Shown here: one piece after another, positions 1 to 10,712 of the stretch
How positions within the stretch are numbered: the first letter of the stretch is position 1
Layout: each line of letters starts with the position of its first letter
Source: Tethya wilhelma
Taxonomy: Eukaryota; Porifera; Demospongiae; Tethyida; Tethyidae
DNA length: 64,000 bases
Reading direction: 5' to 3'
Assembly (NCBI GenBank): GCA_964030475.1
Contig: CAXIPT010000001.1
Location: 16,325,723-16,389,722 of the forward strand
Notes under the pieces: model-generated
The model's input: only the letters and a program-made list of their open reading frames with translations
Database searches by the model: none
What the model was told of the DNA's origin: nothing
Translations under genes and position numbers: made by a program

Positions 1-197
1 TTGGTTCACGATCTTGGTTTCTTCTTTAGACTTCTCATACGCTTTGACTGTACAGCCACCCTTTTTTCTCTTGCTAAAACTAAATGCTTAGCGTGGTTGG
101 TAAAATGCATGGAATGTGTATTCCCACCAGATGAAGTATGCTAGGAATGTGATCACTTTTACACTTAGGTGGTTTCGTGACCTTTGACCTTGGCATT

Positions 198-211
198 GTC
201 GTCATAGCAAC
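198..211 (+). promoter_or_regulatory. X-box-like RFX binding site upstream of RSPH4/6
   Basis: The 14-mer GTCGTCATAGCAAC ends 21 bp before the start codon of the radial spoke gene. It fits the X-box pattern RYYNYY-AT-RRNRAC at every position, with a perfect right half-site AGCAAC. RFX factors bind X-boxes in promoters of ciliary genes, and this gene encodes an axonemal protein, so motif and target agree. The site is closer to the ATG than is usual, so it may lie in the 5' UTR. A 14-base degenerate motif can also arise by chance. Confidence 0.5.
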
Positions 212-232
212 AGTTCTGAGGCAAAAACAAAG

Positions 233-3200
233 ATGGCTAAGTTTGAGGCTCAGGTTCATGCCGCCAAGGCATTTCTGCTGCAAAGCAGCACAGTTTCAAA
301 CAATAACTTGTAAGTTCAAAGAGAGTGTACTCTATTTTATTTGAGGATGCATTCTCTACAGATATGACCATTTGAGTGATTGCTTATCGAAAGTTCTGGA
401 AGAAAGAATATCGAATTCTGCAGGTGAGTCCCCTCACTCCTACCTGTAACCATCACACACATATACACTATACCAATAACATAGATATCTTTGAGAATAT
501 TTCGGATGCTGTAAAGAAGGAGAAGTATCAACCGAAGCCAGACACACTTCAGGTATGTATGGTAGGGAGTCCACACCTATAGTACGTATGCAAACATTGA
601 ATATATATCATCCTAGATCAAGCTCACACAAATTCAATGACATACATTTGGCATTCCTGTGCTCTCAAAATCCAATAACTAAAGGGATTTTTTTGTTCTT
701 TCTAGGACCAACAGGGGCCATCTGAAAGAGTAGACTTGGCTAAAAAACAACACCCTCTTTTTGAAGTAAATGATACACTGACCTTGTGATAAAAGTCAAG
801 AATGTATACATTACACACTGTGTTTGGTTTCTTGACGCTTAGAAATCTTCTCCTGATGAAAATGATGCAGATGAAGAGGTCTCAATCCCATTTCCAGATC
901 TCCTTGACGTTGCAAAATGTTTTGAATCAGGAGGGGTACGTGATTGTAAAATAGATCACACACTACTTAAAATTATGATAGTTTTTTAACGTCATTCTTC
1001 TTTCCTTTTCTTTATTTCTTTTATTTATCTTTGTAATGTGTTACAGATTGGATTAGGCAGAGAGGAGATGTTTCAAATCAATTTAGCTCTGAAGCAACTC
1101 ACACAGACTCAACCGCTCATGTCTGCAAGATTCTGGGGTAAAGTGTTCGGCACTCAAGCCGATTACATCATAGCCGAAGCGGAGTTCCAGGAAGGGGAGG
1201 GGGAAGAGGATGAGCTGGAGGGAGATGGTGAGAATGGTGAGGATGGTGGAGGGGCAGAGGATGGCGATGAAGAGGGATCAGAGGCCGACAAGGATGAACT
1301 GCCAAAAAGTCAGTGGAAGCCACCACCTACTGTACCTAAGGAAGACCCTAAAACTGGTGTCAATAAGAAGACCTATTTCGTCTGCAATTATCGTAAGTTT
1401 TTAACACTTATTCACATCATTCAATCGTGAAAATGGATTTGGTGATTACTTGTTGTTGTTGCTGTCAATATTGTTGTTGTTCCAGCTGGTGATCCGTGGG
1501 TGAAGCTCCCTCTAGTGACACCAGCACAGATAGTCTGTGCTCGACAGATCAAGAAGATGTTTACTGGCAAGTTGGATGCACCTGTGATCACCTACCCACC
1601 ATTTCCTGGCACTGAATCCAACTACTTGAGAGCCCAGATAGCTCGGATTACAGCGACCACCCAGATCAGTCCTAATGGCTACTACCAACCTCCTGAGGAT
1701 GAGGAGGAGGAGGAAGAGGAAGGAGGTGAGAGGGGAGCATGGCTGGTGGGGACCAAGGGAAATGGTTGGGTACTTCCTGGTTGCTGCCTTTCACCACTTA
1801 CTTTAGATTTAGTGTAGTTATGAAATCAATCGTGTTTTGTATATGAATCCCATATTTGTGTAAACCACAGGCCAAGGAATCATCGAACCAAATCCTGAAT
1901 TTGAGATCAGCAAGATATCCGACTATGCGGATATCTCCAACTGGTGTCATCACATCTCCTACATCCTCCCCCAGGGGAGAACAGTGTGGTGGAACCCCAT
2001 CCAGAAAGCCGAGGATGAGTTTGATGATGAAGAAGAAGACGAAGAGGAGAGAGAGCAGCCCGATGAGCCAGAGCCAGAAACAGGACCACCTCTGCTCACA
2101 TCGGCAGCAGAAGATGAAAGTAAGAAAGAAGTAGTTTCATACTCTGGCCCCTCCCTCCTTGACAAATAAGGAGGGAGAGAAAGGTCAAAGGGGAGAGCCT
2201 GGGTACGAGGCTAAAAATAAAGCAAGTTTAAGTTAATACGAGTTCGCTTCTTGAATCCTATACTTCTTTTTCACCACAGAGGTTGATGGTATGCCTGCTT
2301 GGTCAGCTCGCCTCTCATCCAATGTCATACCCCATTATGGTGTGGCCATAGCTAGTTCAAATCTGTGGCCTGGAGCTCATGCGTTTGCTGTTAACAGGTA
2401 GGCAGTTTTACAAAACAAATCTGAGTCACTTAGTAAACATCAATACTGTATAAAAACAAGTCTCGTCAAAATTGACCAACACCAAGCACACTCTGAACCA
2501 ACAGTGCTATAGCAGCCACTGAGTTAATACCATTTAACATTAATTTTACAGACCTACTGTGTATCATGGATATTGATATCATACACACATGTACATGCAT
2601 GCACGCACGCATGCACGCATGCACACACACACACACACACTCATGATAGATGGACTTGAGCTTGGCTGGTTTGGCTGCTTGAACAGGTACTGTACCTAAG
2701 GAAGACCCTAAAACTGGTGTCAATAAGAAGACCTATTTCGTCTGCAATTATCGTAAGTTTTTAACACTTATTCACATCATTCAATCGTGAAAATGGATTT
2801 GGTGATTACTTGTTGTTGTTGCTGTCAATATTGTTGTTGTTCCAGCTGGTGATCCGTGGGTGAAGCTCCCTCTAGTGACACCAGCACAGATAGTCTGTGC
2901 TCGACAGATCAAGAAGATGTTTACTGGCAAGTTGGATGCACCTGTGATCACCTACCCACCATTTCCTGGCACTGAATCCAACTACTTGAGAGCCCAGATA
3001 GCTCGGATTACAGCGACCACCCAGATCAGTCCTAATGGCTACTACCAACCTCCTGAGGATGAGGAGGAGGAGGAAGAGGAAGGAGGTGAGAGGGGAGCAT
3101 GGCTGGTGGGGACCAAGGGAAATGGTTGGGTACTTCCTGGTTGCTGCCTTTCACCACTTACTTTAGATTTAGTGTAGTTATGAAATCAATCGTGTTTTGT

Positions 3201-3980
3201 ATATGAATCCCATATTTGTGTAAACCACAGGCCAAGGAATCATCGAACCAAATCCTGAATTTGAGATCAGCAAGATATCCGACTATGCGGATATCTCCAA
3301 CTGGTGTCATCACATCTCCTACATCCTCCCCCAGGGGAGAACAGTGTGGTGGAACCCCATCCAGAAAGCCGAGGATGAGTTTGATGATGAAGAAGAAGAC
3401 GAAGAGGAGAGAGAGCAGCCCGATGAGCCAGAGCCAGAAACAGGACCACCTCTGCTCACATCGGCAGCAGAAGATGAAAGTAAGAAAGAAGTAGTTTCAT
3501 ACTCTGGCCCCTCCCTCCTTGACAAATAAGGAGGGAGAGAAAGGTCAAAGGGGAGAGCCTGGGTACGAGGCTAAAAATAAAGCAAGTTTAAGTTAATACG
3601 AGTTCGCTTCTTGAATCCTATACTTCTTTTTCACCACAGAGGTTGATGGTATGCCTGCTTGGTCAGCTCGCCTCTCATCCAATGTCATACCCCATTATGG
3701 TGTGGCCATAGCTAGTTCAAATCTGTGGCCTGGAGCTCATGCGTTTGCTGTTAACAGGTAGGCAGTTTTACAAAACAAATCTGAGTCACTTAGTAAACAT
3801 CAATACTGTATAAAAACAAGTCTCGTCAAAATTGACCAACACCAAGCACACTCTGAACCAACAGTGCTATAGCAGCCACTGAGTTAATACCATTTAACAT
3901 TAATTTTACAGACCTACTGTGTATCATGGATATTGATATCATACACACATGTACATGCATGCACGCACGCATGCACGCAT

Positions 3981-4027
<47 letters not shown>

Positions 4028-4304
4028 TCAACATTTTCAATAATTATGGATTCCTACTATACCTACTTTGTTTTTTTCTAGGAAATTTGAGAATGTTTAC
4101 ATAGGATGGGGCCTCAAGTACAGTTCTCGTCCTTTTAACCCTGTTCTCCCTCCGCCAGTCCAAGAGGAGTTCCCCTCCGGTGCCGACATCACAGAAACCA
4201 CTGACCCAACTGTCGAACAAGAGGCTGCCCTGAAAGCAGCACAGGAGGAGGCCAATGCCAACATGGAGGAGGAGGAGGAACCAGAGGAGTCAGATGAGGA
4301 CTAG
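233..4304 (+). CDS. RSPH4A: Radial spoke head protein 4/6 homologue
   Basis: Component of the radial spoke head of motile cilia and flagella, which links the central pair to the outer doublets. Ten exons can be traced by GT-AG sites and matching phases: 233-309, 362-423, 485-552, 706-765, 843-935, 1047-1392, 1486-1725, 1871-2119, 2280-2397 and 4082-4304. The protein starts [16 protein letters not shown]. The conserved core includes [34 protein letters not shown] and the C-terminal [16 protein letters not shown]. An acidic tail ([12 protein letters not shown]) ends at the TAG at 4302. Exons 7-9 and the end of exon 6 recur unchanged at +1360 bp (2688-3757). Exon 9 ends in phase 2 and repeated exon 7 starts in phase 1, so both copies cannot be joined in frame; a normal protein uses only one copy. 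RSPH4A and RSPH6A are vertebrate paralogues, so this is an orthologue of the pair. Identification is very firm. Confidence 0.93.
1328..4023. repeat. 1.3-kb perfect tandem duplication inside RSPH4/6
   Basis: Bases 1328-2640 recur at 2688-4000 with a constant offset of 1360 and no difference that I could see, introns included. The first copy stops inside a short (CA)n tract, followed by about 47 unique bases (2641-2687). The second runs into a longer (CA)n tract and then the unique last intron and exon. Identity across introns means either a very recent duplication or, more likely, an assembly error at the (CA)n tract or between two alleles. Confidence 0.9.
2195..2213. repeat. Fragment of a small inverted-repeat element end
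   Basis: The bases AGCCTGGGTACGAGGCTA in an intron of RSPH4/6 are the reverse complement of the terminal repeat of the element at 60651-60754 (CTAGCCTNGTACCCAGGCC). The same fragment recurs at 3555-3573 in the duplicated copy. Only one end is recognisable here. Confidence 0.5.
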
Positions 4305-4747
4305 AGAGGACAGTGGCCAATAATACTACAGTGTATATAGGAATATACTAACAAACTGTGTATTTGTGCAGCGCTCTCAGTTACGACATTTCTTCATTTC
4401 AAAGCATACAGTATATAAACACATCACATTGTGTAAGACCTGTATATTACATAAAGCATCAAAGCATTAAAGTGTGCATAAAAACACAAACCAGTGCATA
4501 AAGAATAGCCAGTGCAAACGAATTAACACAGAGATTTGTTAATGCCACAGTAAATACATTTTTAAAATGACACAATTAGTATGGTAAGGGATATTATAGC
4601 ATTGATTACTTCTAAAATCATTAAAAAGCACACTTGAAGACACAAAACTGATTTCGATTCACACAACACATACACACAAAAGCTAAAAACCATAATAATA
4701 TACATTGCATCGTACCCAGCAGTATTGACAGCATGACCTCACTCTTC
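4305..4747. other. Convergent 3' ends of RSPH4/6 and SLC46-like gene
   Basis: AT-rich spacer between two converging stop codons. It must hold both 3' UTRs and polyadenylation sites. No canonical AATAAA stands out in either orientation, and no coding signal or RNA gene is recognisable. Confidence 0.5.
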
Positions 4748-5032
4748 CTAATACATGTGTGGTCTGAAACTGGACATACTGTGGTAGCTCCTGCTCAGTT
4801 CACTGTGGGTGTCACTGAGATAGACGCTGGACCGCTCCAGTGCCTCTTGGGCCAACTCTGACTTGGGTCTGAGGAACTCTTCTGGGATCTGTGGACTGGT
4901 GACACTCTGTTCGTACTGTGACGTAGCTGGGGTGCTGTTGATTGAGGTGTAGTTACCCACTGTGCTTCGTCTGAACCTCATTTTCTGTTCTCTTCGTTGG
5001 GCTACGAGTAATACCCTATCAGCAGTATGACG

Positions 5033-5071
<39 letters not shown>

Positions 5072-7424
5072 GATGTTTGTATGTTTTTGTAAGAGTGTTT
5101 CCCAAGAAACTACTCAATTCTAAGACTAAGCACTAGAATGTCTACATGCAAAGAACACTCACAGCAAGGCTGGAATTGTTAACAAGTAGAAAAAAGCCAT
5201 GACCATGAACGAGATACCACTGGCATGTTTGAACTCCAGTTTCAGTGCTTGAGAATAGACAGTGGAGTAAATGATGTAGGCCAACACTGATGAGAACACT
5301 TGAACGGCAGAGATGAACGAAAACAAAGCACCTGAAAGTTACAGCAGAATTTATCCATGCATGAGAATATAATTTATGTAATAATAATAATAGCAGGTGT
5401 AAATTTGACAATGGCAGATTCCATTAATAATCGCCTTAGCTTATCATTATGCGTGAATGATATGCAGAACCTGAGGATTGATACAATGGTCATAATAAAA
5501 TTAAATACCGTATAGCGGGAAAGTTTTAACTTTCACGGTTTTCACGGATCACGATCCATCTACAAAAAGGTTTTATCCGCGAAATTCTCCATAATGTAAG
5601 TCATATGTATGGGGGTTGTGCAGCTTATCAGCAAAAGTTAAAATGCAAAAATCTTTGACAAGGGACATCCGTGAAAGTTAAACACCGCAAAACTTTTCCG
5701 CTATACAGTATTATCAGGCCCCATGCATTAATGTCTTGCATGGGAACATGACCATCAAGTATTTCTCACCTTGGTCACTTGGAGAGACCGACTTAGACAT
5801 GATGGCTTTGAGAGCTGGTGTGATAATGGCCTCCACTCCCAGCACAGCACCCACTACAGAGGGGACCACAACCCACAGAGTAAGCAACGGGTCAACTGAC
5901 ACTCACATGATAACAGCCCATTGTGGGCTCCATAAAGCCTACTCCAATGTTTACACAAAGCCCAGCTGTTGTTAATAATGATAAATATCAAACACATTCA
6001 TTTTAAACTTAACATGCACCATATTAGATTACAATACTGATAAAAGCTAGCCTCGTACCCAGGCCTAACCCTGTGTTACGCTAACATTAAACAAATCATG
6101 TTGAATTGTTAGTTGTAATAATTTATCACACGCCAACATCATGAGCACAATGCACGAGCACACCACACATGACTTGCCGTGACAGTGATTCATGCTCACC
6201 TGTAAATGTCTGCCAAGTCTCTGTCACAAATCCCAGGCACACTTCCATGGAGAAAGTGAGAAAGATTGCCATGAGTGCAATGACAGCGTCAGGGACGCCA
6301 GTGGCTATCAGAATGGGAAGGACAACCACCAGTCCTATACCGTGTATGAATTCACTGGAGGCCATGAACACACCTATCCTCAGCGGCTGCCACTGGAGAG
6401 GCTCGTGCAGCAGGAAGAGAGTGATGACAGCTGTTGTGCCCGTCATGTTCACAACAGTCACTGTCAACACAAAGAGACAAGTCCATAGTTTCCATCGCGG
6501 GTAGCTCTGGTTGAAGAAGACCCGAACGCCTCGAAGAAGTGATTTGGGCCCGAATTTAGGTTCATTGTCCTTTTGAGCTTCACGATCGAGTGATTCTGGA
6601 ACAGCAATCAACCCAAATAGCAGTGCACATACGATAAAGCTCAAAATAGCCCACGGGACATCTTTAAAGTTGCAGTGAGTGAGTTGAGTCCACACTCCTC
6701 CGGTCACCAAACTCAGTGAACCTGCAATGAATGTCATTGCTTCCAAAAATCCCAGTCGAACAGTGAGCCATTTTGTCGAGCTCACATCGGCTATGTACGA
6801 ATAACACACAGTCAAGATACCAGCAATGCCCCCAGAGAGGCCTCTCACTCCAGAGCTAAGGATAAAGTAGTGCAGATTCATGTTGTAGTTAATGATGACG
6901 GCTGTAACAACTGCAGAGGCCAGCATACCGCACAGAACAAACAGGAGAGCTGGCTTGCGACCGTAGCGGTCTGAGAGAGGTCCCAGCACCAGTGCTGTTA
7001 AGATGGAAGGAAATCTTGCAATGGTACCGACCATGAGACTCAAAATGGCTGTCTGAGCTGACACCTTGTCTCCATAATCGTACTTTGTCTCACTTGTGTT
7101 AGGAAAACTCTTGGTTGTTAAACAACCATTTTTTTCGTGTCCAATGTCCCTCAGTTCTTCGTGCCCGTAAGTATTAAAGGCATACAATTGGAAGATGACT
7201 TCATAAAGATACAAGGAGAACATGTAGAAGAACACCACTGGTTCCACTGTCACCAGTCTGGAGTTGTAGCAAGCCACAACACAGCGAAACAGCTTGAAGC
7301 AAGCTCCCTGAGACTGTGGTCTGATGCCACTACGAATAGAAGCATATCCACTGCTCACAGTTGAACGTCCCAAACTATTCTTGTCATTCTTTGGCATCAC
7401 ACTTCCATATTTTGATCTATTCAT
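4748..7424 (-). CDS. SLC46-family major facilitator transporter
   Basis: Proton-coupled solute carrier of the SLC46 group (relatives: the folate transporter SLC46A1 and lysosomal SLC46A3). Four coding exons join in phase: 7424-6200, 5895-5770, 5331-5163 and about 5012-4748. SLC46 features seen include the early span FYMFSLYLYEVIFQLYAF, the major-facilitator loop GPLSDRYGRKPALL, the GLSGGIAGILTVCYSYIADV segment and the late ITPALKAIMSKSVSPSDQGA segment. About twelve membrane spans are evident, with a Ser/Tyr-rich cytoplasmic tail. N-glycosylation sites (NTS, NMTG) fit membrane topology. A 5' non-coding exon probably ends at 7595 (donor GTAAGT) and joins an acceptor 6 bases before the ATG at 7424. 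The substrate cannot be told from sequence; I did not assign a member number because invertebrate SLC46 genes expand independently. Confidence 0.85.
5506..5710. repeat. MITE-like inverted-repeat element in an SLC46 intron
   Basis: About 205 bp bounded by imperfect terminal inverted repeats. The left end reads TACCGTATAGCGGGAAAGTT and the right end, reversed, TACTGTATAGCGGAAAAGTT. Further inverted similarity continues inward around TTAACTTTCACGG. TA dinucleotides at the outer edges fit a Tc1/mariner-type target duplication. There is no coding capacity. It lies in the intron between the second and third coding exons of the SLC46-like gene. Confidence 0.75.
6046..6085. repeat. Single-ended copy of the CTAGCCTYGTACCCAGGCC element
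   Basis: The intronic sequence beginning CTAGCCTCGTACCCAGGCC matches the terminal repeat of the complete element at 60651-60754, followed by TTACGCTAA-type inner sequence. A matching opposite end is not visible nearby, so this is probably a remnant. Confidence 0.5.
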
Positions 7425-8172
7425 GATTCCTGTATACAGTACATGTATTACGTGTGGAAAGATAGTTCATAAAATAGTTGCAAGTCCTGAAGTCCTGTCT
7501 GTGACTTGAAAAACAGCTGCACAGGACCCAGGGAGTTAGATTGAGAGCTATGTTTTGTAATGGTAATGTTTCTGCATTTTATATAGTGACTTACCTATAG
7601 CTTCTTTGTGCTGCTGAGCCCTAGCGACTTCAAGTCTTGCCGGTGGACTAAATTCATTTACACCGCACAGATGTATTGTGGGCACAAAATTCACAAGGCA
7701 GCAAGCACATGATATCCACGAATTGCTGACGTGCGCAAGTTCGTACATGCAACTAGGGGCGGGGCTGATTTGATCACATGCACGAAAACAACCATAATAT
7801 ATAGCTATCGCGCATGCATTCGGCTCGCGCTCAGAGCCAGACTGAGCCAGATCCGTGATGCATTCTTAGCCAGCAGTAGCAGCTGACTATATAACTAGCT
7901 GTGCAGGTGTGTACTGCATGATGTGTATATGGATGGTGATCATTATGATTCTTAAGTTATAGCAAATGCAAAAAAGATAGAAAGAAATAGAACAACGTAT
8001 TAAATCATAATATCAGGGAATAGAGGGATAAAAAGAAAACGGGTATATATGGCAATTAAAAGTGATCAAAGGATTGTCCAAAGAAGGAGAACTAGAGGTG
8101 ATCATGATCATAGAATGAGTGGGTTCTGGAGTTGGGGCACCAAACAGATGGTTTGAGTGGTGGGGGCACATG
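7425..8172. other. Spacer between SLC46-like 5' end and prominin 3' end
   Basis: Both flanking genes are on the minus strand. The right side of the SLC46 gene holds a likely non-coding first exon (about 7595-7740, donor GTAAGT on the minus strand) and its promoter. The remainder should contain the prominin 3' UTR. No additional gene is recognised. Confidence 0.45.
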
Positions 8173-10250
8173 TCATACTTCCTGCAGTGGAGGGGAAAAA
8201 TCATATAATTAATAGATAAAATCCAAATTCATATTATAATTATGCTAGTGAATGGCAGCACTTACCACAGACATTTCTCCAAGGTTCATGTTCATCCACG
8301 ATGGCTGTGCCCTCCTGGAGGGCCGGTGGGAGGAGTTGGCATGGGAGTACTCACTATCACAGTCATCCTAGAGGAATGAGGTAAAGGTCATCAAACACAT
8401 ACACTATACAAACAGACAATGCTCTGTAGTACACAGCAGGAATTTTGCTCTCCAAGCTTGTTTTATCCTTTAGAACAAACTAATTCTCATATGGAGCTCA
8501 ATTTCTACATTTTTGCAGGAATACGATCCAATCACAAAAAAAAATTTTTTTCCTAGAACATTTTGAGAGCAATTACCAACCCTGTACACCAATTGCAGTG
8601 GGAGGTGGGTGAGGGGGAAGAGAGAAATACTCACTCTATAGTCTGATGAATCATCAGGGGGCTGTGAACTGGAGTAGTAGTCCTGATACTCGGACACACT
8701 ATCCTTGCTACCGAAATAGCTAGCAGTGGACGTCTCATAATCAGTGTGCCTGGAGGCGACTTCAATCCCACTCAGAGCATGAGACAGAGCTGCTTGCCGT
8801 CTGTGTTCAAATTCATCGTGTTCCGGAGGCAGCCGGTCCAGGTTGCCCAGCATCATGGGACTGGATGGACGAACCTGAAGATAGACACATACACACAGAG
8901 TAAATCAGATTGAATTGAAGACCATGTGGATTCACAGTATCCTGACATGATGCATTGCACAATAAATGCAATGAATCGAATAAGTTCAAATTCTGCTTTA
9001 ATATCTTGGTAGCAATGCATCACCCAATTACATATTCCTATTCAACTAAAAATAGCAGAAAAGTTTTCGCACAGCAATGGTTTTCTCATCAAACATCTCA
9101 TTTTAACTTTCTACAGTGTTCTTAACACAACATAATTATTGTGAGCCTGCCATTTATTTCCATTTCCCGATGCTTCACCTGACTTAGCTCATTTTCCATC
9201 TCTGTGTCATGATGGACGTGGACTGGTACCACGCGAGTCGTTGATCCTCTCGGTAACGGAGAGATCGGAGGGGGCAGAGACCCATCTAGGTCATGTGACA
9301 CAGGCACAGGATGATCTAAAGTCTCAGAGTACTCGGGGATCACCGACAACCGATGCTCCACAGGCCCTCCTCCTCCACTGGCATTGAACCTCCACTCGGT
9401 GTCCGGTTGGGTAGTACCTTGAGAATCATCCTCCGACTGTTCTGATTCACTGCTTCCGTAGTGTCCCCGTGGGTGTCTCCCGTTCATCGTGGTGAGCTGT
9501 GTTCCTCCAGGAATGACACCATTACCTGTCGGTAGGTCCAGAGATTGGTTGCCGAGCTTCATGCGATTGTGGAATTCGGCTTTGAGCCAGTGAAAGTAAG
9601 TTATGATATTGTTTCTCTCCGTCAGGAGGTAGACGAGGTAAGAGATGATGCCCAGCAGGGAGACCGTCAGCGAGAAGAAGGCTGTGACATTCAAAGTATT
9701 GATTTGGTCAGCATATATTCCAGCAAGAATGAGAAAGGGAATGTCCTGTTTAGTGCGTGTCAAAAAGAAGAAAGTAAAAATAATGAAACATGAATGAAAG
9801 GAAGAATTTGGGAACTTACCTGTACTATTAACTGCAGTAGTTGAGCGTAGAACTGTGAGGCTTTTTTTCTGTCAATTGAATACCTCCTCACCTTAGCATG
9901 CACACATTCTACACCAAGACAAGCAAACAAAAATGAGAGAGAAAGAGGTGAGGGGGGGGGGCATCATCATTAGCTGAAAGGTTGTTGAGAGAGAGACTCA
10001 CTTTTAATTCTGTAGAGCAGCACACACTGATACACTCGTGACACTCCTCCAACTAGGGTGGCCATGATGATGAATACTATTCCAAACACCCACACACAAA
10101 CAGCACAGCAAGGAGCTCGACAGACACCGTGGAAGAACTCGTCCTGACTCATCGATACCACAAAGGCTAGATTCACAGAGAGACTGAGAAGGATCCAAAA
10201 TATGGCTCTGCATTGACGGATTATAGAGCCAGTGAGGTGAAACTTCATGC
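8173..10250 (-). other. Extra four-span module and cytoplasmic tail of the prominin protein
   Basis: Downstream of prominin span 5 the same exon continues through IIRQCRAIFWILLSLSVNLA and CVWVFGIVFIIMATLVGGVS, then splices in phase (A|AA) to an exon with KVRRYSIDRKKASQFYAQLL. The next exon begins at D of DIPFLILAGIYADQ and contains FFSLTVSLLGIISYLVYLL. These are four hydrophobic segments absent from vertebrate prominins, which end shortly after span 5. A tail of about 230 residues follows, rich in Ser, Pro, Asp and Tyr (e.g. SVSEYQDYYSSSQPPDDSSD) and spread over four exons, ending at TGA 8173. I do not recognise the module; the basic helix followed by a membrane pair superficially recalls multi-span scramblase-type proteins. 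Confidence 0.65.
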
Positions 10251-10662
10251 TGCTCCTGTTGGATTTCTCCAGCTCCAGATCCATGAAGCGACTGGCGAGA
10301 AAGAGAGAGAGTGGAATCACCACCAAAGAGATGGACACTATCACCAGCAGAGACACCCAGTAGACATCCATTCCAGGGACTACGTCGGTGCAAAGTGCTG
10401 AGGAGAATTGACGGTATTTGTCCACAAAAGATTGACACGTTCCCGTCTCACAGGCAAGAGTGTGTGCTGTGGCTGTGAGGAAGTCGGAGAGGTTCATGTT
10501 CACTCTAATAACTGTGGCTGCAACTGAAGGAAGGAAAGACAGAGTGTGCATAGTCATGAAGTACAAACTAGGAGATGTGATGCTTCTAAGGGACAATGCA
10601 TATGTAGCATATTATGAGGCATTAGACTGACAATGCTAGAAATTTTGACCCCACAATGAAAA

Positions 10663-10712
<50 letters not shown>

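Noticed and set aside
2688..3757. Second functional RSPH domain repeat
   Set aside because: Splice phases are incompatible and intronic sequence is identical, so a single-copy reading is preferred.
6169..6504. Plus-strand frames opposite the SLC46-like exon
   Set aside because: They are antisense to a clear transporter exon and have no recognisable domain.
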